Below, piece after piece: positions 25,301-30,920 of a stretch of DNA of 30,920 nt. Source of the stretch: Lachnospiraceae bacterium. Lineage in GTDB: Bacteria; Bacillota; Clostridia; Lachnospirales; Lachnospiraceae. The stretch's first letter is position 1, and each line of letters begins with the position of its first letter. The position numbers were made by a program, and so were the translations under genes. The DNA is taken from the NCBI GenBank assembly GCA_900751785.1, contig CAADSM010000020.1:1-30920 (forward strand), written 5' to 3'. The notes beneath the pieces are model-generated. The model did no database searches, had not been told where the DNA came from, and was given only the letters and a program-made list of their open reading frames with translations.

Positions 25301-25454
25301 ATGCATCCCCGGAATACCGCATATCCGGCTCTGACGCCCTGATCCCAGAAAAAAACGCCACACCGATCGCAACGATGAAAAAGATGGAGAGGAACCGGCC
25401 CAGGCTGCTGCGGATCTCCCTATAAAAATCTTTTCTTAACGCTTTTCTGCCCAT
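22326..25454 (-). CDS. Large FtsX-type ABC transporter permease with coiled-coil insert
   Basis: A 1042-residue membrane protein. One N-terminal helix (about 20-40) leads to an extracytoplasmic region, then a long heptad-rich helical segment (about 245-480) full of A-E-I-x-x-G-E/Q-x-x-L and D/A-E-x-E-L-A-D repeats, predicted coiled coil. The first FtsX unit follows (about 505-640: VFPVLFFLVAALISL, then TMIGTLKALGYERHSIAAKY). A second MacB-like periplasmic domain and FtsX unit fill 680-1035 (ITERKRELATLKVLGF). The doubled motif of GTLKALG/ATLKVLG marks MacB-class mechanotransmission permeases, which move lipids, peptides or drugs or drive outside events without transport. The ATPase gene is 9 nt upstream. 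The substrate is unknown. Confidence 0.85.
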   Translation of the reverse strand: MGRKALRKDFYREIRSSLGRFLSIFFIVAIGVAFFSGIRASEPDMRYSGDAYFDQKNLMDIEVISTLGLTDDDIEAIEAVEGIEKAEGGYSVDALCSEGENQIVVHVMSILPTMNQVQLEEGRLPESEDECVVDADYLQTSSWEIGDTVTFSSGTEDDITDSLKTDTFTIVGTVSSPCYIGFQRGSTTIGTGSVAAFVCVPEESFSLDVYTEIYAQVDGAKELTAFTSGYDDRIEEVLDNVEAIKEERQDARYQQIMDEADEELENARQEVSDAEKELADGRAEAEAELADARQELNDAQTELDNGKSQLEASRTELESSRQELNDRQAELDQAAAELNANIDTLNEQIDSLNGLKEQYNALAASGKTDDATLAAMNALYEGIQQGDAAVAEAQAQIESARAEIESGQTQINSGWEQIEQAEQQIADAEAEIADGEQELADGWEEYYNGEREAEAEIADGEQQIEDAKQKLADAEEELSGLEHPKWYVYDRNNLTDYSGYGDNADRMRAIGEVFPVLFFLVAALISLTTMTRMVEEQRTMIGTLKALGYERHSIAAKYLGYALLATVAGSVFGVLFGEKVFPYIIVTAYGIMYQHMNVIRIPYNLEYGLMASGAALVCTLGATFFSCSRELREQAAELMRPPAPKQGQRVFLERIPLIWKRLNFSWKASVRNIVRYKKRFFMTIFGIGGCMALMIVGFGIKDSISAIAVLQYEEIQQYDGNIILNEDASAEERDQVMEVLEKEEQVAAASEGLLVQITIGNGDEWKDVYLNVPSDAENFSDFVVMRDRITKEEYTLSDDGVVLTEKMARELELKVGDTVTIRDEDRGDMKVTIEHICENYMAHYLYMTPSVYEELYGEAPEYNSICYRTVDRTTEAADEVGRDILELEGALSVSYTTDLKQQVDDMLESLDIIIVVLIISAGMLAFVVLYNLNNINITERKRELATLKVLGFYSSEVCAYVYRENIILTLIGSLFGMALGKILHQFIIVTVEIDSVMFGRNVDVSSFVYSFLLTVVFSCFVNGVMYFKLKKINMVESLKSVE

Positions 25455-25463
25455 TCGCTCACC

Positions 25464-26168
25464 CTACCATTCTATCTCGTCAATAGACATCGGATTCTCA
25501 TTCAGCTCCATCTGGGAAACCTGCCCGTTTTTAATATGTATCAGCCTGTCAGCCATAGGTGCGAGCGCCTGATTATGCGTGATGACGATAACTGTCATAC
25601 CTCTCTCCCTGCACATGTTCTGGAGCAGCTTCAGGATAGCCTTTCCTGTATTGTAGTCAAGCGCTCCTGTAGGCTCGTCGCAGAGCAGCAGCTTGGGATT
25701 CTTGGCAAGCGCCCTGGCAATAGACACCCTCTGCTGCTCTCCGCCCGAAAGCTGCGCCGGGAAATTGTCCAGCCTGTCGCCCAGCCCCACATCAGTCAGC
25801 ACCTCGGCCGCATCCAGCGGATCCTTGCATATCTGAAGGGCCAGCTCCACATTCTCCAGGGCTGTCAGATTGGGCACCAGATTATAAAACTGGAATACAA
25901 ATCCGATATCCTCTCTTCTGTAGCCTGTCAGCTGTCTGGAATCGTATGAGGTGATATCCTCCCCGTCCACCAGCAGCGTCCCGCTCGTAGCAGTATCCAT
26001 CCCGCCAAGGATATTCAGCACAGTCGTCTTGCCTGCCCCGCTGGGACCCACGATCACGACAAACTCACCTTTATTGATCGAAAAGCTGATCTTGTCTGCC
26101 GCCCGGATCTCCACCTCTCCCATCTTGTAGATCTTCGTAATGTCCTGCAGTTTTACAAATTCTTCCAT
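25464..26168 (-). CDS. ABC transporter ATP-binding protein (MacB/LolD class)
   Basis: A 234-residue ATPase. Walker [13 protein letters not shown] is near residue 40, the Q loop [15 protein letters not shown] near 90, the signature [15 protein letters not shown] near 140, Walker [13 protein letters not shown] near 163 and the switch His in VIVITHN near 200. The form VFQxYNLxPxLTAxEN with DEPTGALD is typical of the MacB/LolD/FtsE class. The ATG at 26168 is preceded by GGGAGA. It lies 9 nt before the permease gene and so forms one transporter with it. Confidence 0.93.
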   Translation of the reverse strand: MEEFVKLQDITKIYKMGEVEIRAADKISFSINKGEFVVIVGPSGAGKTTVLNILGGMDTATSGTLLVDGEDITSYDSRQLTGYRREDIGFVFQFYNLVPNLTALENVELALQICKDPLDAAEVLTDVGLGDRLDNFPAQLSGGEQQRVSIARALAKNPKLLLCDEPTGALDYNTGKAILKLLQNMCRERGMTVIVITHNQALAPMADRLIHIKNGQVSQMELNENPMSIDEIEW

Positions 26169-26233
26169 ATTCTTTTCTCCCGGTTCTATGCTTTTATAAT
26201 GCTGCGGATTTGAAACCGTCTCGCTCTGGATTT

Positions 26234-27484
26234 TTAACTGTTTTTCCCGACGGTATTGAGCGACACCGCTTTTCTGAACAGGATCAGTCCGACAAGGAAC
26301 ATGACAGAAAGCGCGCTGACCGCAATATTGATATTTCCTGTCGCCTGGCTGAGAACAGAGACCAGCGCTGTCCCGACGATGGAAGCGCCTTTCCCGCATA
26401 TATCATAAATTCCAAAATACTCGCCGGATTTTTCAGCCGGGATGATCTTTGCAAAATACGATCTCGAGAGCGCCTGTATCGTGCCCTGGAACATTCCGAC
26501 AAGGACTGCCAGGATCCAGAAGTCGAGCTGTGTATCAAGCCAATAGGCATAGACCGCGATGCAGAAATACGCCGCAATACAGATCGTGATGATCTTCTCC
26601 GGGCTGACCCTCTTCACGATCCTGCCAAATATGAGCACAGACGGAAACGCCACGATCTGCGTCACGAGAAGCGCCAGAAGAAGCCCGGTGCTGTCAAGCC
26701 CCAGCGCCTCTCCATATGCTGTGGCCATATCGATCACTGTATATACCCCATCTATATAGAAGAAAAATGCCAGCAGGAAGACAAAGATATGTTTTTTCTT
26801 CGCCAGTTCTCTGAATGTCCGGCCGAGACGGATAAAGCTGTTCTTCACGACATGCTCTCCCGCTTCCGCAAAATATCTCTGCTTGTAGGAGCTGAGCAGC
26901 GGCAGCGATGATCCCAGCCACCAGAGGGCTGTGATCAAAAAGGCGAGGATCATAGACGTCTGCATGCTGATCCCCAGTCCGTCCGCCCCGAGGACGATCG
27001 CAAGACTTACGATGAATGGAATGCAGCTCCCGATATATCCCCATGCGTATCCCTGAGAAGAAACATTATCCATCCTCTCCGGCTCTGTCACATCAGTCAG
27101 CATAGAGTCATAGAACACAAGGCTTGCCGAGTATCCCGTCTTTGCCAGCACAAACACAACAAGAAACCAGAGCCACGAAGACAGGAAGCCCAGGACGATA
27201 CATCCCAGCACGCCAATTCCCATAGCAGCGGTAAAAATGATCTTTTTAAAATTTTTCGTATCCGCCACCGCGCCCAGAGTCGGTCCCAGGATCGCGACCA
27301 GCAGTGTACAGACGGATGTGGCATATCCCCAGTACGCGAGATAATCCACATCGGAAATTCCGGCATTGCCTGCCAGATAGTTAAAATAGATCGGAAAGAT
27401 CGTCGACACCATCATAGTGAACGCTGAATTTCCCACATCATACAGCACCCATTTCTTTTCCAGTGAAGTCAGTTTAAATTTCAT
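26234..27484 (-). CDS. UMF1/Atg22-like MFS transporter
   Basis: A 416-residue, about 12-helix transporter of the UMF1 branch of the major facilitator superfamily. The start of the mature sequence, KKWVLYDVGNSAFTMMVSTIFPIYFNY, is typical: bacterial UMF1 proteins have a (Y/F)D-x-(G/A)NSA(F/Y) motif in helix 1. LGPTLGAVADTKNFKK follows in loop 2-3, and SRSYFAKIIPAEKSGEYFGIYDICGKG in the second half. Fungal relatives (Atg22) export amino acids from the vacuole; bacterial substrates are unknown. The ATG at 27484 has GGAG 11 nt upstream. It lies between the PLC-like gene and the ABC genes with gaps of 72 and 65 nt and no terminators, so it may be co-transcribed. Confidence 0.85.
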   Translation of the reverse strand: MKFKLTSLEKKWVLYDVGNSAFTMMVSTIFPIYFNYLAGNAGISDVDYLAYWGYATSVCTLLVAILGPTLGAVADTKNFKKIIFTAAMGIGVLGCIVLGFLSSWLWFLVVFVLAKTGYSASLVFYDSMLTDVTEPERMDNVSSQGYAWGYIGSCIPFIVSLAIVLGADGLGISMQTSMILAFLITALWWLGSSLPLLSSYKQRYFAEAGEHVVKNSFIRLGRTFRELAKKKHIFVFLLAFFFYIDGVYTVIDMATAYGEALGLDSTGLLLALLVTQIVAFPSVLIFGRIVKRVSPEKIITICIAAYFCIAVYAYWLDTQLDFWILAVLVGMFQGTIQALSRSYFAKIIPAEKSGEYFGIYDICGKGASIVGTALVSVLSQATGNINIAVSALSVMFLVGLILFRKAVSLNTVGKNS

Positions 27485-27556
27485 GTTCAGGTAAGCTCCT
27501 TTTCGTTTTTGTTCCTTCTGCATATCTAAGCTGTCGGATCCTGCTGACCCGCAGGC

Positions 27557-28378
27557 TCACAGGTGCAGGCTCTCCCAGCTGTCGCCTGCCCCGAATGTCT
27601 GATGGAACCTCTTCGGGAGCTCTCCTCCCTGGAACAGCTTTTTCTGGTACTGGATGATCAGGCTTGCCGCCAGCGGGACTGCTCCCGCAAAACGGTTTTT
27701 CAGGAGCAGACAGTAGTCTCTGCACGCCGGATTCGGCTCCAGGCTCATGACCATCCCCTTCATGGAAGAATACAGTCCGGCTACTTTCATTCCTCCGAAA
27801 AGCACCTTCCGTTTTCCCGGATTCGGCGCCAGAAGGAGCTTGTGATAGAAGATCATGGAGCTCAGCGCTTTTTTCACCATCTCAGGCGTCAGATCCTGAA
27901 AGAACGGGGCGATCACCCTCGCATTCTCTATCGTCGGCCGGATATGTCTCGTCCCAAGATATCTCACCGGATTGATAAAATCCTCCGTCAGCAGCATGCG
28001 GTCAAATTCCATCTCAATCTCCGAGTGGCTGATCCCGCTCACCTGTATCATTTTTTCTATATAATTGTGGCACTCACTGTCCAGCGCAAAATGACAGATA
28101 AACCCGTAAATATACGCTCTTGCCGCAGCAGGATTCTCCGCATTCCTGATCACCTGCGATGCATTCTCAAAAAATTCATCCGCCATCTTATCGTGAAGCT
28201 CATATCCCTGCCCGCTCACCGGATTCTTGACCACAGGTCTGTAATAAAAAAGGATATCCGGTCCGTGCAGACCGATGTCAAAAAGTTCTCTGTTATTCTC
28301 GACCGCATTCTGGAGCGGTCTTGGGAGAGCACTCATTACTTCTTTTCCAAATTTATAATGTGCATATGTTGTCGGCAT
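27557..28378 (-). CDS. Zinc-dependent phospholipase C-like protein
   Basis: A 273-residue protein of the Zn-dependent PLC-like family. Conserved metal-binding residues are visible: His7 in TTYAHYKFG, HGPDILFYY near residue 38, ELHDKM near 60, and HFALDSECHNYIE near 94. Unlike secreted clostridial alpha-toxins it has no signal peptide and no C-terminal C2-like domain, so it is probably cytoplasmic and not a toxin. Such genes are common and uncharacterised in Lachnospiraceae. The ATG at 28378 has GGGG about 10 nt upstream; a sigma-A promoter lies 50-80 nt further up. It is probably the first gene of the transcript that continues to the UMF1 gene. Confidence 0.8.
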   Translation of the reverse strand: MPTTYAHYKFGKEVMSALPRPLQNAVENNRELFDIGLHGPDILFYYRPVVKNPVSGQGYELHDKMADEFFENASQVIRNAENPAAARAYIYGFICHFALDSECHNYIEKMIQVSGISHSEIEMEFDRMLLTEDFINPVRYLGTRHIRPTIENARVIAPFFQDLTPEMVKKALSSMIFYHKLLLAPNPGKRKVLFGGMKVAGLYSSMKGMVMSLEPNPACRDYCLLLKNRFAGAVPLAASLIIQYQKKLFQGGELPKRFHQTFGAGDSWESLHL

Positions 28379-28430
28379 AAATAAAATAACCCCTTTTCCC
28401 GTGTAGTGTTCTGGTGCAGTATACACCTCA

Positions 28431-28458
28431 TTTATATATTATCACACATTACAGTCAA
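28431..28458 (-). promoter_or_regulatory. Promoter of the PLC-like gene
   Basis: TTGACT (28458-28453), 16-nt spacer, TATAAA (28436-28431). It diverges from the ssrA promoter 40 nt away. Confidence 0.6.
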
Positions 28459-28497
28459 AAAACTATCATGTCACAAAATTTTTATATAAAGTCTCCC

Positions 28498-28526
28498 TTG
28501 ACTTTTCGTCTTTTCCGCCATATATT
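28498..28526 (+). promoter_or_regulatory. Promoter of ssrA
   Basis: TTGACT (28498-28503), 17-nt spacer, TATATT (28521-28526). Predicted start near 28533, about 50 nt upstream of the mature tmRNA 5' end, which RNase P would make. Confidence 0.65.
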
Positions 28527-28583
28527 ATATAGTGTGCATATCAGAATGCACATTTATCAACGATACGTATGTATCATTTTTAT

Positions 28584-28925
28584 GGGCTTGTACTGGTTTC
28601 GACAGGGGCTCTGAAGATGGAGAAGCTATCCGCAGGCTGATGCGTCAAATCGCAAACTTAAAATTAAACGCTAACGACAATTACGAATTAGCTGCGGCCT
28701 AATTGCCGCATGTCGCTCCTGGTGCACTCACACATCGGGAATCCGGCATCAAACATGTGAGAAACGATGACGGCAAAGCTTTGAGCCGTCAGGCGTATCA
28801 TGAAGCTACCGAACCCGCGAGGATGTCAGTTTTCGCGCGGAAGAGGGAATGATAAAGAACTGACTATGATAGTAGAAGTACATGGGATGGGTTTTTGGAC
28901 GCGGGTTCGATTCCCGCCAGGTCCA
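28584..28925 (+). ncRNA. ssrA: Transfer-messenger RNA (tmRNA)
   Basis: tmRNA frees stalled ribosomes and tags the unfinished protein for proteolysis. The 5' end GGGCTTGTACTGGTTTCGAC and the 3' end GCGGGTTCGATTCCCGC are diagnostic. The ends pair as a tRNA-like acceptor stem (GGGCTTG with CAGGTCC, two wobbles) with discriminator A. The resume frame starts at GCA 28652 and reads ANLKLNANDNYELAAA before a TAA at 28700-28702. Length 342 nt is ordinary. The CCA end is not encoded. Two tRNA genes follow. Confidence 0.96.
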
Positions 28926-28985
28926 CTTGCGGCAGTAACACTGCCGCGTACATAAGCTCAGTATTTTGATACAGTACAGACAAAT

Positions 28986-29058
28986 GGAAACATAGCTCAG
29001 CTGGGAGAGCGCTCGCCTGACTAGCGGGAGGTCATGGGTTCGAGCCCCGTTGTTTCCA
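28986..29058 (+). tRNA. tRNA-Val(GAC)
   Basis: Acceptor GGAAACA/TGTTTCC with discriminator A, anticodon loop CTGACTA between CTCGC and GCGGG, T arm ATGGGTTCGAGCCCCGT. Confidence 0.93.
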
Positions 29059-29060
29059 TC

Positions 29061-29084
29061 GGGAAGCCGGAAGTCCGGCTTCCC
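29061..29084. repeat. Perfect hairpin between the two tRNA genes
   Basis: GGGAAGCCGG and CCGGCTTCCC pair around a 4-nt AAGT loop, starting 2 nt after tRNA-Val. No T-run follows, so it is more likely a processing or protective hairpin than a terminator. Confidence 0.6.
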
Positions 29085-29098
29085 TGATCACATGATCT

Positions 29099-29171
29099 GG
29101 GGTATTAGCGCAGCTGGGAGCGCGCCACATTCGCATTGTGGAGGCCACGGGTTCGAATCCCGTATACTCCA
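29099..29171 (+). tRNA. tRNA-Ala(CGC)
   Basis: Acceptor GGGGTAT/ATACTCC with discriminator A, anticodon loop TTCGCAT between CCACA and TGTGG, T arm ACGGGTTCGAATCCCGT. The CGC anticodon reads GCG. Confidence 0.93.
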
Positions 29172-29266
29172 TTGAAATCCCTTGATTTTACGGGCTTTGC
29201 GGGCAATCGTAATTTCAAGGTAATCCAAAAGGCAATTATAGATAGGTTTTATCAAATGATTCCTAT
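29172..29266. other. Gene-free stretch after tRNA-Ala, possible attachment-site scar
   Basis: No coding region. Directly after the tRNA 3' end comes an AAATCCCTTGATTTTACGGG segment followed by GCTTTGCGGGC, a type of sequence I associate with the ends of tRNA-targeting integrative elements. No integrase gene or second copy is present in the window. Low confidence. Confidence 0.25.
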
Positions 29267-29306
29267 GCGGAACTCTGGGATTGTATCCTGCAGTTCCGCT
29301 TTTTTC
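29267..29306 (+). terminator. Terminator of the ssrA-tRNA region
   Basis: GCGGAACT (29267-29274) pairs with AGTTCCGC (29292-29299) and is followed by seven Ts. Confidence 0.85.
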
Positions 29307-29424
29307 TGTGCGATCTCCTTGCCGCTCTATTTGCAGTATACAGTGTGGCGGACCAACCATAGAGCACACTCCTGCTGACGTTTTCAAAGATAGAATATTT
29401 ACTTATTAATTCTACAAAATAGAG

Positions 29425-29610
29425 TATAATTAATATGCAGTATTCACAAACAAAAGATTAATCGCCTGCAATGTGCAGGGAATCAGAATAATAAGATGCC
29501 CCGGTACTCTCTCGAGCCGCCGGGGCACTCACAACCAAACAATGTATTTACCCAGGCAGCCGAGGGGCGTGCTGGTTCCCGATCCGAGTCTTGCGGAAAG
29601 GGGAAAGCTT
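29425..29610 (+). promoter_or_regulatory. Promoter and long structured leader of the holin-like toxin
   Basis: A perfect TATAAT lies at 29425-29430 with a poor -35. The leader of about 175 nt holds two hairpins: CCTGCA/TGCAGG (29465-29479) and TGCCCCGG/CCGGGGCA (29497-29527). Long folded leaders that delay translation are usual in type I toxin mRNAs. No coding region is seen here. Confidence 0.45.
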
Positions 29611-29691
29611 ATGAGTACATATGAGGAATTTATGGTCATACTGGCCGTAGCCGGATTAATCGTCTCAATTCTGAATTTGAAAAATAAGTAA
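29611..29691 (+). CDS. Small holin-like membrane toxin (type I toxin)
   Basis: A 26-residue peptide beginning MSTYEEFMVILAVAGLIVS and ending in a short Lys/Asn tail. The MSTYE(A/E) start, one hydrophobic helix and a basic end match the putative holin-like toxin family, relatives of TxpA and BsrG, which damage the membrane when over-produced. A GGAAAGGGGAAAG ribosome site lies immediately upstream. The stop codon lies inside a hairpin whose complement terminates a convergent antisense RNA. Longer in-frame readings upstream lack a ribosome site and family similarity. The gene is easy to miss by size alone. Confidence 0.75.
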   Translation: MSTYEEFMVILAVAGLIVSILNLKNK

Positions 29692-29726
29692 GCCGCCCTG
29701 TATCTTGGTCGGATAGGACGGCTTAC
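29679..29726 (-). terminator. Terminator of the antisense RNA, overlapping toxin 3' end
   Basis: GTAAGCCG-x-CCT/AGG-x-CGGCTTAC (29688-29699 with 29715-29726, one mismatch). On the minus strand TTATTTTT follows the stem. On the plus strand the toxin stop codon is within it. Confidence 0.7.
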
Positions 29727-29786
29727 AAATGTAACTGTTGATTCGCCGGATCGGGTAGCTTGCACCTACCCGTCGGCTGTCTTGTT
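29680..29786 (-). ncRNA. Predicted antisense RNA antitoxin
   Basis: The promoter at 29793-29820 would start a minus-strand RNA near 29786 that ends at the hairpin at 29688-29726, about 105 nt long. It is complementary to the 3' end of the toxin mRNA and contains a second hairpin (CGGGTAG/CTACCCG, 29752-29772). No reading frame with a ribosome site is visible. Convergent toxin and antisense RNA sharing 3' ends is the TxpA/RatA and BsrG/SR4 arrangement. Confidence 0.6.
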
Positions 29787-29792
29787 AAATAC

Positions 29793-29820
29793 ATTATAGC
29801 AGATGCATCTAAAAAGTCAA
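29793..29820 (-). promoter_or_regulatory. Strong sigma-A promoter of the antisense RNA
   Basis: TTGACT (29820-29815), 16-nt spacer, perfect TATAAT (29798-29793). It is clearly stronger than the toxin promoter, as expected for an antitoxin RNA in excess. Confidence 0.75.
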
Positions 29821-29847
29821 CTACATAGCTTTTAGGCTTTTTAAGCT

Positions 29848-30828
29848 CTACTCCCCCGGACTGCTTCCCCGGAGGGATGAAAGTATCTCAACGGCAATCT
29901 CTTTTGCCTTTCCACTTGTCACTTCCGCCCCTTCTGTCTCTCCCAGATAAACACAGAAATATCTCCTCTCTCCTTCGATATCGGCGAACCCTGTGAACCA
30001 CGCGTCGACCGCAGTTCCACCGTCCGCCCCCAGCCCTGTCTTACCGTAAACAGGTACGCCCGCCGTGTCCAGATCTGTGACCAGCATGACATCTTTCAGC
30101 TTCTCCTGGGTTTCTTCAGAAAATTGCGAACTGCTGCCGAAAATACGCTCCATAGCTTCTGTCTGCTCCCGCGGTGATGTCAGCAGAGACGATTCGATCC
30201 AGAACCCGGTCTGATCGCGGTTATCTGTATTTGTATTGAGCGTGCCTGCCCAGTCGCTGATGTCGCAGTTTCCGTATTGGAGCCTGTTCAATTCACTTTC
30301 CATGAGGTCCGCGCCGATCTCATCGACCACCTGCCGAAAATACCAGACACAGGAAGTCCTGAACGCATCCTCAAAGCCGATATCCCGATTCCAGTCCGCA
30401 TTCCAGTATATTTCTCCGCTCCATGCCCGTACAGAGTCTTCCGGTGCGATGATCCCGTGTTCCAGTCCGACTGCAGATGATATTATCTTAAATGTAGAAC
30501 AGGGAGAACGCCTTGTCTCTGCCAGCTCCTGGTTATATATCTGGTAATAGTTCCTCTCAGGGTCATAGACTACAGCCGCTCCGTTCAGTCCGTCAAAATA
30601 CCCTGACCAGACAGCGTTTTCAATAACCGGGGCTGCCACAGGCTCCTGTACATCTGAAGCTCCTTTTGTTTCTTCCTCACTGCTCTGGCTGGCAGAAATC
30701 TCTGTGTTTGAAGACGCCTCCCCGCTGCCGCTCTCCTTCCCGCTGCAGCCGCCAAGAACCATGACCGCAGATATGAGCAAAAAAAAACTGCTTATCTTTT
30801 TCTTCTTTTCCGCACTGCTCTTTTTCAT
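29848..30828 (-). CDS. Class D beta-lactamase lipoprotein
   Basis: A serine beta-lactamase or penicillin-binding relative of the OXA/BlaR fold. The 326-residue protein has a lipoprotein signal (LGGC, Cys28), a Ser/Glu-rich linker to about 65, then the class D motifs in order: STFK (111-114) with nucleophile Ser111 and Lys114, SCV (159-161), YGN (185-187) and KTG (263-265). GFWIESSLLTSPREQ (208-222) is also typical. All motifs being intact with YGN favours an active class D enzyme of the Gram-positive CDD/BPU type over a BlaR sensor, which would have a large membrane domain. Membrane attachment would place it at the outer face of the cell. The start ATG at 30828 has AAAGGA about 12 nt upstream; a TTG ten codons earlier has no ribosome site. 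No blaI/blaR genes are seen in the window. Confidence 0.85.
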   Translation of the reverse strand: MKKSSAEKKKKISSFFLLISAVMVLGGCSGKESGSGEASSNTEISASQSSEEETKGASDVQEPVAAPVIENAVWSGYFDGLNGAAVVYDPERNYYQIYNQELAETRRSPCSTFKIISSAVGLEHGIIAPEDSVRAWSGEIYWNADWNRDIGFEDAFRTSCVWYFRQVVDEIGADLMESELNRLQYGNCDISDWAGTLNTNTDNRDQTGFWIESSLLTSPREQTEAMERIFGSSSQFSEETQEKLKDVMLVTDLDTAGVPVYGKTGLGADGGTAVDAWFTGFADIEGERRYFCVYLGETEGAEVTSGKAKEIAVEILSSLRGSSPGE

Positions 30829-30858
30829 ACTTTTTACCATTCCTTTCGCTTCGCTCAA

Positions 30859-30889
30859 GGCACAAACAAGTTATGAAAAAAGTTGTGCC
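30859..30889. repeat. Inverted repeat upstream of the beta-lactamase
   Basis: GGCACAA (30859-30865) and TTGTGCC (30883-30889) are perfect 7-bp arms around a 17-nt A/T-rich centre, about 30 nt before the start codon. It could be an operator or leader hairpin; it does not match the BlaI box TACA-N-TGTA. Confidence 0.4.
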
Positions 30890-30920
30890 CCTCCACTCTT
30901 TGATTTATAATTCTTATAAG

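Noticed and set aside
27557..28378. Secreted alpha-toxin-like phospholipase C
   Set aside because: The zinc-binding residues fit the family, but there is no signal peptide or C2-like domain, so I kept only the broader PLC-like call.
29088..29387. 99-codon minus-strand frame over tRNA-Ala
   Set aside because: Its end reads RDSNPWPPQCECGALPAALIP, a translation of the tRNA complement; no ribosome site.
1..30920. CRISPR array, prophage or transposon
   Set aside because: No regularly spaced repeats, integrase, transposase or phage structural gene was seen on either strand.

Overview
The window looks like chromosomal DNA from a spore-forming, anaerobic, Gram-positive Clostridia species, most likely a Lachnospiraceae. 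The reasons are a dipicolinate synthase gene, a PPi-type phosphofructokinase with the GGND/PKTIDND signature, AGGAGG ribosome sites, near-consensus sigma-A promoters, an LPXTG-like sorting signal and a Gram-positive class D beta-lactamase. This placement rests on gene content only. I see no prophage, insertion sequence or CRISPR array.

Layout. 1-2.6 kb: a sporulation gene (dpaA, frameshifted at the window edge) diverges from a MATE efflux gene that has a terminator-bearing leader; an HPr-like protein without the active histidine follows. 2.85-3.6 kb: a seven-tRNA operon (Pro-Gly-Arg-His-Gln-Lys-Leu, minus strand) behind a perfect TTGACA-17-TATAAT promoter. 3.7-6.0 kb: an operon of THUMP-type RNA methyltransferase, RdgB and a YfcE-like phosphodiesterase. 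6.1-16.2 kb: a surface-oriented minus-strand region with a small Asn/Ser-rich protein, a 1273-residue wall-anchored GH51-like glycosidase, a HAAS/DUF1700 membrane protein, a pseudokinase-like membrane protein overlapping a five-repeat Ig-like surface protein, and glf. 16.4-19.2 kb: pfp and pyrC on the plus strand. 19.2-22.2 kb: a copper operon (csoR-copA) whose last part encodes a CopZ domain in frame with CopA. 22.3-28.4 kb: a minus-strand run with a PLC-like protein, a UMF1 transporter, and an ABC ATPase plus giant FtsX-type permease. 28.5-29.2 kb: ssrA (tmRNA) followed by tRNA-Val(GAC) and tRNA-Ala(CGC). 29.4-29.8 kb: a holin-like toxin with a convergent antisense RNA (type I toxin-antitoxin layout). 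29.85-30.83 kb: a class D beta-lactamase lipoprotein.

How parts work together. CsoR with two palindromes around its promoter should control copper export. RdgB and the methyltransferase are housekeeping quality-control and RNA-modification functions in one operon. The pseudokinase and Ig-like genes overlap by about 17 nt, so they are probably translationally coupled and make one envelope machine of unknown purpose. This pair, the CopA-CopZ arrangement, the type I toxin locus and the MATE leader are the best candidates for something not yet described. All functional calls come from reading motifs by eye; no search was run.
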